A model generated the notes under the pieces. The model was given only the letters and a program-made list of their open reading frames with translations, did not search any database and was not told where the DNA came from. A stretch of 28,926 nucleotides of DNA, from positions 30,463 to 59,388 of the forward strand of contig DBYQ01000053.1 in assembly GCA_002310015.1 (NCBI GenBank). Direction: 5' to 3'. The position numbers and the translations under genes are program-made. Numbering within the stretch: the stretch's first letter is position 1; each line of letters starts with the position of its first letter. This document shows, piece by piece, positions 7,273 through 16,501 of the stretch. The stretch comes from Bacteroidales bacterium UBA1182 (GTDB taxonomy: Bacteria > Bacteroidota > Bacteroidia > Bacteroidales > Bacteroidaceae).

Positions 7273-9871
7273 GCTTTATCAAGCTTTCCACAGCGGCAGA
7301 TAGCCCTTCCGGATTCTTGCCTCCGGCGGTAGCAAAGTGGGGCTGACCTCCTCCACCTCCTTGGATCAGTTTGGCGGCTTCTCGTACCATCTGGCCGGCG
7401 TTGAAGCGTGATGTCAGGTCCTCGCTTACGCTTACCGTGAGCATGGGCTTGCCGGCCTCCTCGCTGCCTATCACTACGATGGTTGATTCAGGCAGTTCAG
7501 CGCGGATGCCGAATACCAGGTCCTTGACCATTGCGGCGCTTGCAGGCATGACGTTGCTGATAACCTTGATGCCGTTTACATCCTTGGCCTGGCTTATGAG
7601 CTTGCTCTTAAACTGTGCTGTCTTCTCCTTGACATACTCCTCAATCTGTTTCTTGAGAGCGGTGTTCTCCTCAAGCGCTTTCTTGGCGGCAGCCTCAACT
7701 GATGAGCCGGGAAGGATTGCCTTGAGAGTTGTCATGGCATCCTGCAGGGAGTAGATCATCTCCTCAACAGCCTGACCTGTGATAGCTTCTATACGGCGTA
7801 CGCCAGCAGCTATGGAGCTTTCTGATAAAATCTTGAACATGCCGATGCGGCCGGTTGATGATGCGTGTACACCGCCGCAGAACTCTATTGAGTTACCGAA
7901 CTGTACTACACGTACCTTATCACCGTATTTCTCACCGAACAGGGCTATTGCACCAAGTTTCTTGGCCTCCTCAATAGGCAGGTCACGGTGCTCCTGCAGG
8001 GGCAGGTCCATGCGGATCTTCTCATTTACCAGGCGCTCTACCTGGCGCAGCTCCTCATCGGTCACCTTCTGGAAGTGTGAGAAGTCAAAGCGTAGGCCGT
8101 CAGGGCTTACCAATGAGCCCTTCTGCTCAACGTGTGTGCCCAGTACCTCACGCAGGGCCTCGTCAACCAGGTGGGTTGCGGTGTGGTTGGCCTCGCAGGC
8201 ACGACGCTTGTCGGTATCAACGCAAGCCATCATGGGAGCCTCAGGGTGCTCGGGCAGTTTCTTGGTGATATGCACGGGCAGACCGTTCTCCTTCTTGGTG
8301 TCAATTATCTCTATTGTCTCAAATTCACTTACAATGACGCCCTGGTCACCTACCTGACCACCCATCTCGGCATAGAACGGGGTCTTGTCCAGGACAATCT
8401 GGTAGATTACGCCGCTCTTCTGCTTAACCTCGCGGTAGCGCAGGATTGAGGTCTCATACTCGGTAAAGTCATAGCCTACAAACTCGGTCTCGCCCTCCTT
8501 GAGTACTACCCAGTCACCGTTCTCAACGGCGGCGGCGTTGCGGGCGCGGGCCTTCTGCTTGGCCATCTCGGCATTGAACTCCTCAATGTTCACGGTCATG
8601 CCGTTCTCACGCAGTATGAGTTCGGTAAGGTCAAGCGGGAATCCGTAGGTATCGTAGAGTGTGAATGCGTTCACACCGCTAATCTCTGTACTTCCCACTG
8701 CTTTGGTATCGGCCATAACCTTGTCAAGCAGTTTGATGCCGGTATCAAGAGTGCGCAGGAATGATTCCTCCTCCTCAATGATGACCTTCTCGATGAGTGT
8801 CTTCTGAGCCTTAAGTTCAGGGTAGGCGTCGCCCATGTTGTCAATGAGCACGGGCAGCAGTTTGTAGAGAAATGCCTCCTTCTGGCCCAGGAATGTGTAG
8901 GCGTAACGTACTGCGCGGCGCAGTATGCGGCGGATAACATAACCGGCCTTGGCGTTAGAGGGCAGCTGGCCGTCAGTGATTGAGAATGCTATGGTGCGGA
9001 TGTGGTCAGCCACAACGCGCATTGCTATGTCAACCTTCTCATCCTTTCCGTACTGCTTGCCTGTCAGTGAACCTATCTCCTTGATGATGGGCTGGAACAC
9101 GTCTGTGTCATAGTTGGACTGCTTGCCCTGCAGGGTGCGTACCAAACGCTCAAATCCCATACCGGTGTCGATAACCTTGGCGGGCAGGGGCTCAAGTGAG
9201 TGGTCAGCCTTGCGGTTGAACTGCATGAACACCAGGTTCCATATCTCTATTACCTGGGGGTGATCCTTGTTTACCAGGTCGCGGCCGGGTACGGCAGCCT
9301 TCTCTGCATCGGAGCGTGAGTCCATATGGATCTCACTGCAGGGACCGCAGGGACCGGTATCGCCCATCTCCCAGAAATTGTCATGCTTGTTTCCGTTCAG
9401 GATATGATCCTTGGGCAGGAACTGCTCCCAGATGGCAGCGGCTTCGTTGTCGCGCTCCAGACCCTCTTCTGGGCTGCCCTCAAACACTGTGGCGTAGAGG
9501 TTCTTGGGGTCCAATTTGAGAACATCTACCAGATACTCCCATGCCCAGCTGATAGCCTCTTTCTTGAAGTAATCACCGAATGACCAGTTACCCAGCATCT
9601 CAAACATGGTGTGGTGATAGGTATCGTGGCCTACCTCCTCCAGGTCATTGTGCTTACCGCTTACGCGCAGACACTTCTGTGAGTCAGCTACGCGGCGGCT
9701 CTTGGGCGCGCGGTTTCCAAGGATAATGTCCTTGAACTGGTTCATACCTGCGTTGGTGAACATGAGGGTGGGGTCATCCTTGACCACCATGGGGGCTGAG
9801 GGCACAATCAGGTGCTCTTTGCTCTCAAAGAAACTCTTGAAGGAATCACGTATTTCCTTTGCTGTCATCAT
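7259..9871 (-). CDS. alaS: Alanyl-tRNA synthetase
   Basis: An 870-residue class II synthetase that charges tRNA-Ala and clears mischarged Ser/Gly. Length is normal. Visible parts: aminoacylation core with motif 1/2 region (FTNAGMNQFKD about 38-48; RVADSQKCLRVSGKHNDLEEVG 60-81; TMFEMLGNWSFGDYFK 88-103), motif 3 region GYVIRRILRRAVRYA (310-324), editing domain zinc ligands HTATH (563-567) and CGGVH (665-669), and the C-Ala/DHHA1 domain with GGGGGQPHFATAGGK near the C-terminus. The double ATG at 9869-9871 leaves a one-residue uncertainty of start. The last four residues (QIEN) and the stop are encoded by the heptad repeat 7241-7272, so the extreme C-terminus is repeat-derived. It is transcribed divergently from the M23 peptidase gene. 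Confidence 0.98.
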   Translation of the reverse strand: MMTAKEIRDSFKSFFESKEHLIVPSAPMVVKDDPTLMFTNAGMNQFKDIILGNRAPKSRRVADSQKCLRVSGKHNDLEEVGHDTYHHTMFEMLGNWSFGDYFKKEAISWAWEYLVDVLKLDPKNLYATVFEGSPEEGLERDNEAAAIWEQFLPKDHILNGNKHDNFWEMGDTGPCGPCSEIHMDSRSDAEKAAVPGRDLVNKDHPQVIEIWNLVFMQFNRKADHSLEPLPAKVIDTGMGFERLVRTLQGKQSNYDTDVFQPIIKEIGSLTGKQYGKDEKVDIAMRVVADHIRTIAFSITDGQLPSNAKAGYVIRRILRRAVRYAYTFLGQKEAFLYKLLPVLIDNMGDAYPELKAQKTLIEKVIIEEEESFLRTLDTGIKLLDKVMADTKAVGSTEISGVNAFTLYDTYGFPLDLTELILRENGMTVNIEEFNAEMAKQKARARNAAAVENGDWVVLKEGETEFVGYDFTEYETSILRYREVKQKSGVIYQIVLDKTPFYAEMGGQVGDQGVIVSEFETIEIIDTKKENGLPVHITKKLPEHPEAPMMACVDTDKRRACEANHTATHLVDEALREVLGTHVEQKGSLVSPDGLRFDFSHFQKVTDEELRQVERLVNEKIRMDLPLQEHRDLPIEEAKKLGAIALFGEKYGDKVRVVQFGNSIEFCGGVHASSTGRIGMFKILSESSIAAGVRRIEAITGQAVEEMIYSLQDAMTTLKAILPGSSVEAAAKKALEENTALKKQIEEYVKEKTAQFKSKLISQAKDVNGIKVISNVMPASAAMVKDLVFGIRAELPESTIVVIGSEEAGKPMLTVSVSEDLTSRFNAGQMVREAAKLIQGGGGGQPHFATAGGKNPEGLSAAVESLIKQIEN

Positions 9872-9900
9872 ATCTTATTTTTGTTGTATTCTTATTTGGG

Positions 9901-9932
9901 TTGCGAAGGTACTACTTTTTTTACTATTTTTG
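9901..9932 (+). promoter_or_regulatory. Promoter of the M23 peptidase gene
   Basis: -7 box TATTTTTG at 9925-9932 matches TAnnTTTG; TTG at 9901-9903 (within GGTTGCG) lies 21 bp upstream. The start codon at 9950 follows closely. The -33 box touches the -7 box of alaS on the other strand. Confidence 0.6.
9903..9910 (-). promoter_or_regulatory. -7 box of alaS
   Basis: TACCTTCG on the minus strand (9910 down to 9903) differs from TAnnTTTG at one base. It lies 31 bp before the alaS ATG. No strong -33 box is seen. Confidence 0.5.
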
Positions 9933-9949
9933 CGTGTTGTATCAAGATT

Positions 9950-10918
9950 ATGAGGAAGATTTACTATCAGTATGATCCGCAACGCAGGGTGTATCGCAGG
10001 GTATTCCCCACAATGGGGCAGAGACTCTCTTCCTGGTTCTGGCGCCTGTTGCTTTCAGTGCTGTTAGGCGGTGTCTTCTTCATAATTTACTGGTTTGTAA
10101 TCAGCACTCCCCAGGTTGGAGACCTGATGGTTGAGAACAGCCGCCTGCAGTCACAGTACCGTGTGCTTTCACGCAAGGTTGATGATGCCCTGCTTGTGCT
10201 CCACGATATTGAGGAGCGTGATGACAACCTCTATCGGGTTCTCCTGGAGGCTGATCCTGTTCCTGATGACGTAAGGCAGGCGGGATTTAACGGAACCAAC
10301 CGTTATGCGGAGCTGATGGATATGTCAAACGCAGATCTTGTGGTAAACACGTCACAGAAGGTTGACCTGCTCTCCAAGAAACTCTATATGCAGTCCCGTT
10401 CGTTTGATGAGGTGATAGAGTTGTCACGTGAGCAGGAAAACAAGCTGGCCTGCATTCCTGCCATACAGCCTGTATCAAACAAGGACCTTAAGCGTACCGC
10501 TTCAGGATACGGATACCGTACGGACCCCATTTATCATGTACGTACTTTCCATCATGGAATGGATTTTGCATGTGATACCGGAACTCCGGTCTATGCAACC
10601 GGAAACGGAAAGGTTATATTTGCAAAATGGCAGTCGGGATTCGGTAATCTGGTGGAGATTGATCACGGATATGGCTACAAGACAAGATATGCCCATCTGA
10701 GCAAGATCCTGGTCAAGGTGGGGCAGAATGTCGTTCGCGGTGAGGAGATAGCTCTGGCTGGATCAACAGGAAAGAGTACCGGTCCTCATGTACACTATGA
10801 GGTATGGGTGGGAAACCGTGATGACAATCCTATCAATTATTATTTTATGGATCTGAATGCTGAGCAGTATGAGGAGATGATTAACCTGGCAGAAAATCAC
10901 GGAAGGATATTTGACTAA
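9950..10918 (+). CDS. M23-family (LytM) murein endopeptidase, membrane-anchored
   Basis: A 322-residue protein starting at ATG 9950 (MRKIYYQYDPQRRVYRRVFP); the upstream part of the frame crosses the divergent promoter region and is not coding. A short basic cytosolic segment is followed by one membrane helix (about 31-52, LLLSVLLGGVFFIIYWFVI), a coiled-coil stretch in the periplasm (about 60-150) and a C-terminal LytM domain (about 180-295). The zinc and catalytic residues are present: HHGMDFA (H and D) and GPHVHYEV (HxH), so it should be an active metallo-endopeptidase cutting peptide cross-links of peptidoglycan, unlike degenerate EnvC/NlpD activators. The coiled coil suggests partner binding at the membrane. 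A MerR-type gene follows 24 bases downstream on the same strand. Confidence 0.93.
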   Translation: MRKIYYQYDPQRRVYRRVFPTMGQRLSSWFWRLLLSVLLGGVFFIIYWFVISTPQVGDLMVENSRLQSQYRVLSRKVDDALLVLHDIEERDDNLYRVLLEADPVPDDVRQAGFNGTNRYAELMDMSNADLVVNTSQKVDLLSKKLYMQSRSFDEVIELSREQENKLACIPAIQPVSNKDLKRTASGYGYRTDPIYHVRTFHHGMDFACDTGTPVYATGNGKVIFAKWQSGFGNLVEIDHGYGYKTRYAHLSKILVKVGQNVVRGEEIALAGSTGKSTGPHVHYEVWVGNRDDNPINYYFMDLNAEQYEEMINLAENHGRIFD

Positions 10919-10942
10919 GAATCTGTTTAAATTTGTTCTATC

Positions 10943-11308
10943 ATGGCATACAATCCCAACAAGGAACTAAAGAAGTATTACTCCATAAAGGAGGTATCGG
11001 ATATGCTCAGCATACCTGACAGTACCCTACGTTACTGGGAGAAGGAGTTCAAGGAGATAGCTCCCAAGAAGAATGCCAAAGGCATACGTCACTATACCGC
11101 TGCTGATATAGAGCAGATAAAGAAGGTTAATCATCTGGTTAAGGAGAAATCCCTTACCATCAAGGGAGCCCAGGCCCGTATGAAGGATAATCCTAAAACC
11201 ACCCTTGATACCCATGAGATCGTGGAGCGTCTCAAAAGTATCCGTGAGGAACTGGTTGCCATACTGGATGAACTGAATGCTACTCCTCCTTGCGGGCAAC
11301 CGTTGTAA
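10943..11308 (+). CDS. MerR-family transcriptional regulator
   Basis: A 121-residue protein with an N-terminal winged helix-turn-helix of MerR type: YYSIKEVSDMLSIPDSTLRYWEKEF (about 12-36) then the wing RHYTAADIEQIKKVNHLVKEKSLTIKGAQARM (about 50-82). The rest (ETHEIVERLKSIREELVAILDELN-like, 90-115) is a short dimerisation helix, with no effector-binding domain or cysteine metal site. Such short MerR proteins are widespread in Bacteroidetes; their targets are mostly unknown. It follows the M23 gene by 24 bases and may share its transcript; a TAAATTTG match at 10928-10935 could be a private -7 box but has no properly spaced -33. Its last 29 bases overlap the 3' end of rel on the other strand; the codons for the end of the protein (TPPCGQPL) are antisense to rel. 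Confidence 0.9.
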   Translation: MAYNPNKELKKYYSIKEVSDMLSIPDSTLRYWEKEFKEIAPKKNAKGIRHYTAADIEQIKKVNHLVKEKSLTIKGAQARMKDNPKTTLDTHEIVERLKSIREELVAILDELNATPPCGQPL

Positions 11309-13517
11309 TATTCTTGATTTTCTTAAGCTCTTTCTGAATTGTATCCACGTCATTCAGGCGGTGGACCATAACGCTTATAGTTCCCTCAAAAAGGCCCTCT
11401 TTTGATTCAATTACAAGCTTGTTTATATTGACGTTCATCTTCTTGGAGATGACCTCAGTTACCTTGCTGAGCGTTCCTATACTGTCCAAACCCTTAATAT
11501 AGATAGTAACAGGGAACAGACTGTTCTCAATCTGCCATTCAACGGTAAGGATACGGTTTCCTTTGGCTGACTTGAGCTTGTTGGCAACCTCACACTTACG
11601 CTTGTGGATGGTGATATGTCCCTTCTCATCAACAAAGCCCAATACGCTATCACCCGGCACGGGATTGCAACAGCTGGCAAAGGTGTATTTGTGCGTATCC
11701 ATATCATTGATGATGAGCGTCTTCTTTACGTCAACATCAGCCTGAACGTCACCCTCAGCCTTCTTCTCCTTATCCTTGGATGATGATGAGAATGATGACC
11801 AGAACCTTTTGTACCAGCTGTCACTCTCACCTTTTATAATATTACGCTCGGCATCACCCAAAATAATCTTCTTCTGGCCGAGCGCAACCATAAATTCATC
11901 ACGGGTGTTGATTCCGTGAAGGTGGCATATGCGTTCCATCTTGTCGGCATCAACCTCAGCCTCTTCTTTCTCAAGGAACTCATGGAAGATGGCCTCACCG
12001 AACTTCTGATTGGCGCGTTCCTCCTTGCGCAACAGCTGCTTTATCTTGCCGCGGGCCTTGGCTGTGGTCACAAAATCCAGCCATTCAGGGCTAATCTTCT
12101 GGCTCTTGGAGGTAAGAATCTCCACCTGGTCACCGCTCTTGAGCTCATAGTTTATGGCCTCAAGCTTATGGTTTACCTTGGCACCTATGCAGTTGGTTCC
12201 TATATAGGTATGGATGGTGAATGCAAAGTCAAGGACCGTACTGCCCTGCGGCATGGTGCGCAGTTCACCTTTCGGGGTAAATATGAATATCTCCGATGAG
12301 TAAAGGTTGAGCTTGATGGTGTCAAGGAAATCCATTGAGTCCGGCTGCGGGTCTTCAAGAATCTCCTTGATGGTCTCCAGCCAGTGTGTAAGCTCACTCT
12401 CGTCATCCTCAAATGATACGGCGTCCTTGTATTTCCAGTGTGCGGCAATACCTTGTTCGGCAATGTCATCCATGCGGCGGCTGCGTATCTGTACCTCAAC
12501 CCACTGGCCGCTGTTGCTCATGAGAGTCACGTGCAGGGCCTGATAACCGTTGGCCTTGGGGTGCGTTACCCAGTCACGCAGACGGTCGGGATGTGACTTA
12601 TATATCTTGGTGAGTGCCAGATAAATGTCAAAGCATTCACTCTGTTCATCGGCAAGGGTTTTGGGGTCAAAGACAATCCTTACGGCAAGAATATCATACA
12701 CCTCATCAAACGTGAGGTTGTTCTTGTTCATCTTCTTCCAGATGGAGTAGGGTGATTTGATACGCCCGAACATATTGTATGTTATACCCAGTGCATCCAG
12801 TTTCTCAGCTATAGGTGATGTGAAATCATCGTAGATGTTGTTCAGCTCCTCGCGGGAGAAGTTCAGTTTCTGCTGTATGTCCTTATACTCTGCCGGATGC
12901 TCGTATTTGAAGCTGAGGTCCTCAAGCTCTGACTTTATCTTGTTAAGTCCCAGACGGTATGCCAGGGGGGCGTAGATATAGAGTGTCTCACCGGCTATCT
13001 TGTACTGCTTGCGCGGCTGCATGCTGTCAAGCGTACGCATATTGTGCAGTCGGTCTGCAATCTTGATAAGGATGACGCGGATATCGTCATTCATGGTGAG
13101 CAGCAGTTTCTTGAAGTTCTCTGCCTGGGCCGATGCCTTATCACCGAATATTCCGCCGGCTATCTTGGTGAGTCCGTCAACAATCTGTGCAATCTTGGGC
13201 CCGAAAACGTTCTTTATGTCATCAGTGGTGTAGTCTGTGTCCTCAACCACATCATGCAGGAGCGCAGAGCAGATTGAGGTGGATCCGAGCCCGATCTCGG
13301 AGCATACTATCTGTGCTACGGCAAGAGGATGCATGATATATGGCTCACCGGAGTGACGGCGCACTCCACGGTGTGCCTGGCGTGCAAACTGGAATGCCTT
13401 GGTTATTATCTCCACCTTCTTGCGGTGTTTGGTCTGGAGATATGAGTCAATCAGATGTTGGAAGGCCTCATCTATGAGTCTCTCTTCATCGGGCGAAAAA
13501 AGATTATCTTCACTCAT
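11280..13517 (-). CDS. Bifunctional (p)ppGpp synthetase/hydrolase (Rel/SpoT type)
   Basis: A 745-residue long RSH protein that makes and degrades the alarmone (p)ppGpp. The frame extends to a TTG at 13529, but ATG 13517 (MSEDNLFSPDEERL) is the natural start. Domains in order: HD hydrolase (about 35-190) with HDVVED at 88-93 intact; synthetase (about 235-370) with GRIKSPYSIWKKM, DILAVRIVF, RLRD at 312-315 and EVQIRS...IAEQGIAAHWKYK; TGS domain (about 400-465, FTPKGELRTMPQGSTVLDFAFTIH); a conserved-cysteine region (ASCCNPVPGD); and a C-terminal ACT domain. The RLRD at the position of the Rel 'RxKD' signature, rather than the acidic version of synthetase-only RelA, plus the intact HD site, point to both activities. 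It is the last gene of the parA unit, 19 bases after mltD, and its 3' end overlaps the MerR gene. Confidence 0.95.
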   Translation of the reverse strand: MSEDNLFSPDEERLIDEAFQHLIDSYLQTKHRKKVEIITKAFQFARQAHRGVRRHSGEPYIMHPLAVAQIVCSEIGLGSTSICSALLHDVVEDTDYTTDDIKNVFGPKIAQIVDGLTKIAGGIFGDKASAQAENFKKLLLTMNDDIRVILIKIADRLHNMRTLDSMQPRKQYKIAGETLYIYAPLAYRLGLNKIKSELEDLSFKYEHPAEYKDIQQKLNFSREELNNIYDDFTSPIAEKLDALGITYNMFGRIKSPYSIWKKMNKNNLTFDEVYDILAVRIVFDPKTLADEQSECFDIYLALTKIYKSHPDRLRDWVTHPKANGYQALHVTLMSNSGQWVEVQIRSRRMDDIAEQGIAAHWKYKDAVSFEDDESELTHWLETIKEILEDPQPDSMDFLDTIKLNLYSSEIFIFTPKGELRTMPQGSTVLDFAFTIHTYIGTNCIGAKVNHKLEAINYELKSGDQVEILTSKSQKISPEWLDFVTTAKARGKIKQLLRKEERANQKFGEAIFHEFLEKEEAEVDADKMERICHLHGINTRDEFMVALGQKKIILGDAERNIIKGESDSWYKRFWSSFSSSSKDKEKKAEGDVQADVDVKKTLIINDMDTHKYTFASCCNPVPGDSVLGFVDEKGHITIHKRKCEVANKLKSAKGNRILTVEWQIENSLFPVTIYIKGLDSIGTLSKVTEVISKKMNVNINKLVIESKEGLFEGTISVMVHRLNDVDTIQKELKKIKNITTVARKEE

Positions 13518-13536
13518 CTTGCTGCACAATTAAACG

Positions 13537-14814
13537 TTATCTATTGTATATCCTCAGGGTCTTGCCGGCCCTGATGTTGTCACTTTTAAGATTGTTCCAG
13601 TTCTTTATGTTCTTGACCGTGGTGTGGTACTTGATGGCGATGCTGCCAAGAGTCTCACCGGATTTGATCTTATGCGTAATGTAGGTGATGCGGTTGGTCA
13701 TGTCATCATCTATGTACGCCAGCTTGGACTTGGGGAAGAATTTCTCCTTGTCATACTCGTAGAGGGAGTCACCGGCCTCAACCAGCGGCTTGATGTACTG
13801 CTGGGGCAGGGTGAGCACGCATGTGCGGTAGGCTCCCGGTATCACCTCAGTGAGGTACTGCGGGTTAAGCGCCTTAAGCTCATCCTGGCTGATGCCGCTG
13901 TAATGCATGACCTGGCCTATGTGCAGGTTATGTTTTATGTGCAGGGTATCCGTCTGGCTTGGACGGGCCGATGTCATGGGGCAGATGCCGTGCTCCTTGT
14001 AGAAACTCATGGCATAGTTCACGGCAATGAATGCGGGCAGATAGCCGCGGGTCTCACGTGGCAGATAGGGATAGATATCCCAGAAGTCACGCTTGCCGCC
14101 TGAACGGGTTATGGCCTTGGTTATGTTACCCGGGCCGCAGTTATAGGCCGATATTGCAAGTGACCAGTCGCCGAACATGTCGTAAAGGTCACGCAGGTGG
14201 TGTGCGGCGGCATCCGATGCCTTGGCTATGTCATAACGGTCATCGACCAGGCTGTTCACCTGCAGGTCATATTTGCGGCCGGTGCTGTAAATGAACTGCC
14301 ACATTCCGGCAGCGCCGGCACGTGAATAGGCCTTTGGCTTGAGGGCCGATTCCACTATGGGCAGATATTTGAGCTCAATCGGAACATTGTACTTCATGAG
14401 TGCCTCCACAAACAGGTCCTCATAGATAGGCAGCATACCCAGTGCGAATGATATGATGTTGCGGTTACGCCCCATATAGGCATCGATGGAACTGCGGGTA
14501 ACATAGTTATAAGGCATCTCCACTATGGTGGGAAGGCTGCTCAGGCGCTCTGCATAGACGGTGTCGCTGAATTTGGGGTTGACAGAACCCTCCATGCAGT
14601 CGGAGTCATAAGAGAGGTACTGCTTGGCAAACCATATCCCCATGATGCTGTCTATGTCAAAATCCATGCTCTCGGGGAACTCAACGGTGAGTGAGTCAGT
14701 ACAGACCGCCGTAGAGTCCATGAAAACATCAGTGCTGTCAGCATAAACCTCCTGGGCCTCCATCCGGTTCATGGAGACCAGCGCCAAAGCCAACATCAGA
14801 CACTTACCTCTCAT
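13537..14814 (-). CDS. mltD: MltD-like lytic transglycosylase with LysM
   Basis: A 425-residue exported murein hydrolase. The N-terminus MRGKCLMLALALVSMNRMEAQ is a signal peptide, without a clear lipobox. After an acidic linker (about 25-85) comes a family 1 SLT domain (about 125-290): LKYLPIVESALKPKAYSRAGAAGMWQFIYSTGRKYDL carries the catalytic glutamate E155, and ISAYNCGPGNI (221-231) is the typical substrate-groove motif. Residues about 295-345 (HIKHNLHIGQVMHYSGISQDELKALNPQYL) look like a divergent LysM, and residues about 375-425 (THKIKSGETLGSIAIKYHTTVKNIKNWNNL...) are a clear LysM that binds peptidoglycan. It cleaves glycan strands to 1,6-anhydroMurNAc ends. Its start overlaps the stop of the DUF5683 gene by 4 bases (ATGA), a sign of translational coupling. 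Confidence 0.93.
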   Translation of the reverse strand: MRGKCLMLALALVSMNRMEAQEVYADSTDVFMDSTAVCTDSLTVEFPESMDFDIDSIMGIWFAKQYLSYDSDCMEGSVNPKFSDTVYAERLSSLPTIVEMPYNYVTRSSIDAYMGRNRNIISFALGMLPIYEDLFVEALMKYNVPIELKYLPIVESALKPKAYSRAGAAGMWQFIYSTGRKYDLQVNSLVDDRYDIAKASDAAAHHLRDLYDMFGDWSLAISAYNCGPGNITKAITRSGGKRDFWDIYPYLPRETRGYLPAFIAVNYAMSFYKEHGICPMTSARPSQTDTLHIKHNLHIGQVMHYSGISQDELKALNPQYLTEVIPGAYRTCVLTLPQQYIKPLVEAGDSLYEYDKEKFFPKSKLAYIDDDMTNRITYITHKIKSGETLGSIAIKYHTTVKNIKNWNNLKSDNIRAGKTLRIYNR

Positions 14815-15638
14815 TTGAAGTTAAAAGCTAATGAGAATCCCGCTATGGGGGCTCCCATGTGGTCCATCATCAGACGCGGCTCAATATTGAGACTCAGGTC
14901 AGGTGATATGTCAAAATGTGACAGCTCGGCATCAACGTACGCATCGATAGCTGCCACGATATACATTCCGGCAAAGGCAAAGATACTCAGGTCACGGTAT
15001 CGGCGGTATTTGTTCTTACGCTGCTTGAACACATCCTTAAGCCACTGTTCCATGTCCGTGTCTATTTCATAGTGCGGGGGCAGGAAATCCTCGTAGCTCT
15101 TGGTGTTGGGGTCATTATCCATTATGTCAACGTATGCATTCTGATAATCAGAGTATGTTGACTGGTTCCATGTGAGGGCATAGATACATCCTACATATCC
15201 TCCATAGATGATGGGCAGTTTCCAGAATTTGCGGTTGTAGATCTGGCCGCCTCCGGGGAAAAGCAGGGAGAACCATACGGCAAGACGGGGCTCTGGTTCC
15301 CATTCAGTCTTGGAAAGATTTATCTCCTCTATTGCCATAGCCTCTTTATCTCTCCATCTGAGGCGTTTAGGCTTCTCGCTCCGGATATCCTGCTCTGCCT
15401 GTTTTATCAGGTCAGAGTCATTTTTCTCTTCAAACTGCAGGTTCCTTACAAACTCCATCTCACGTGCCCATGTGGCGGTGTCATTCAGCGAACGGTAGAT
15501 GCTGTCCATGCGGGCGCTACGGACTGAGTCTTCACGGAATATGAGAGTGCCGGCCTCCTGTGACCTGACCTCAAGGGCGGTCATCACTGCCAGCAGAAAG
15601 AGCAGTACGGTTCTTGTTATCCCGGAGCGAATGGTCAT
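14811..15638 (-). CDS. DUF5683-family envelope protein
   Basis: A 275-residue protein with a signal peptide (MTIRSGITRTVLLFLLAVMTALEVRSQ). Residues about 125-160 (FPGGGQIYNRKFWKLPIIYGGYVGCIYALTWNQ) contain the 'PGGGQIYN..YWK.P..YGG' signature of DUF5683, followed by a hydrophilic loop with KRNKYRRYRDLS-like basic residues and a second hydrophobic stretch (IFAFAGMYIVAAIDAYVDAEL). The C-terminus ends in alternating strand-like sequence (IAGFSLAFNFK). The family is common in Bacteroidetes and almost always lies between parB and a lytic transglycosylase; its biochemical role is not established. It overlaps both neighbours by 4 bases (parB stop/start and mltD start/stop), so it belongs to one polycistronic message. 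Confidence 0.9.
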   Translation of the reverse strand: MTIRSGITRTVLLFLLAVMTALEVRSQEAGTLIFREDSVRSARMDSIYRSLNDTATWAREMEFVRNLQFEEKNDSDLIKQAEQDIRSEKPKRLRWRDKEAMAIEEINLSKTEWEPEPRLAVWFSLLFPGGGQIYNRKFWKLPIIYGGYVGCIYALTWNQSTYSDYQNAYVDIMDNDPNTKSYEDFLPPHYEIDTDMEQWLKDVFKQRKNKYRRYRDLSIFAFAGMYIVAAIDAYVDAELSHFDISPDLSLNIEPRLMMDHMGAPIAGFSLAFNFK

Positions 15639-16501
15639 TTCCTGAGTTGGTCGAGCAGTTGCATTATGCGAGCCAGGTCATCCTCATCCTTGAATGAGAT
15701 GTTGATGCTGCCTTTGCCGCTCGCGGTGGTCTTGAATCTTACAGGAGTGCCAAGTAATTTGGAGAGATGGCGGCCTAACGGGGCAAGGGTATTGTCAGTC
15801 TTCTCTTTATTCCTGCTTTTACGGCCCTCATTCATCTGGCGGGCTTTCTGCTCAACCATACGTACGGAATAACCGTATTTGGTGAGTTCATGGAACAGGC
15901 GGAGCTGTTTTACCGGGTCATCAATGGCCAGCAGGGCACGGGCATGCCCCATGTCTATCTGTCTGTTCTTGAGTGCCACCTGTATCTCGGCCGGCAGCTT
16001 GAGCAGACGTATGTAGTTGGCTATGGTGGTGCGGTTCTTGCCTATGCGGGAACTGAGCTGCTCCTGGGTCATGTTATAGACCTCAAGCAGGTTCTGGCAG
16101 GCCAGTGCCACTTCCATTGAGTTCAGGTCCTCACGCTGTATGTTCTCTATGAGGGCCATAGCCATCACGTTCTCGTCATCGGCGGTACGGATATAGGCGG
16201 GTATGGTTTTAAGGCCTGCTATGCCTGCGGCACGGAAACGCCTTTCACCGGCTATGATCTGATAATCACAATCCTTGATCTTGCGCAGGGTGATGGGCTG
16301 TATTATGCCTATCTCACGTAGTGACTCGGCAAGTTCTGCCAGGCTGTCGGGGTCAAAGTCACGGCGAGGCTGGTCAGGATTGGCATGTATCTGGTCCAGC
16401 GGGACCTCATTGATGGATGAGGAACCCTGGGTCTTTACAAAATCTGTTGATATAAGGGCATCAAGGCCGCGGCCCAGTGCCGATTTCTTTTGGAGTGTCA
16501 T
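15635..16501 (-). CDS. parB: Chromosome partitioning protein ParB
   Basis: A 288-residue ParB/Spo0J. The N-terminus carries a short positively charged ParA-contacting segment (KKSALGRGLDALI). The CTPase/N domain spans about 32-125, with box I IIAGERRFRAAG (82-93) including the GERRFR triphosphate-binding motif, and the IENIQREDLN motif (118-127). A helix-turn-helix for parS binding follows (about 145-170, TQEQLSSRIGKNRTTIANYIRLLKLP), then a central helical domain with DMGHARALLAID and a C-terminal dimerisation segment (about 230-288). ParB loads at parS near the origin and slides as a CTP-gated clamp, working with ParA to segregate sister origins. It overlaps parA and the DUF5683 gene by 4 bases each. 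I could not see a convincing parS site in the window. Confidence 0.97.
   Translation of the reverse strand: MTLQKKSALGRGLDALISTDFVKTQGSSSINEVPLDQIHANPDQPRRDFDPDSLAELAESLREIGIIQPITLRKIKDCDYQIIAGERRFRAAGIAGLKTIPAYIRTADDENVMAMALIENIQREDLNSMEVALACQNLLEVYNMTQEQLSSRIGKNRTTIANYIRLLKLPAEIQVALKNRQIDMGHARALLAIDDPVKQLRLFHELTKYGYSVRMVEQKARQMNEGRKSRNKEKTDNTLAPLGRHLSKLLGTPVRFKTTASGKGSINISFKDEDDLARIMQLLDQLRK

Noticed and set aside
10421..10440. TTGTCACGTGAGCA as a possible parS site
   Set aside because: Only the CACGTG centre fits; the flanks do not match the TGTTTCACGTGAAACA palindrome. A similar partial match at about 19875 (GTCCACGTGGTAC) and at 21529 (GGTTTCACGTATAGA) failed for the same reason.
10928..10935. 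TAAATTTG as a private promoter for the MerR gene
   Set aside because: The -7 match is exact but the only TTTG upstream (10910-10913) is 14 bp away instead of 19-20; left as a remark in the gene entry.
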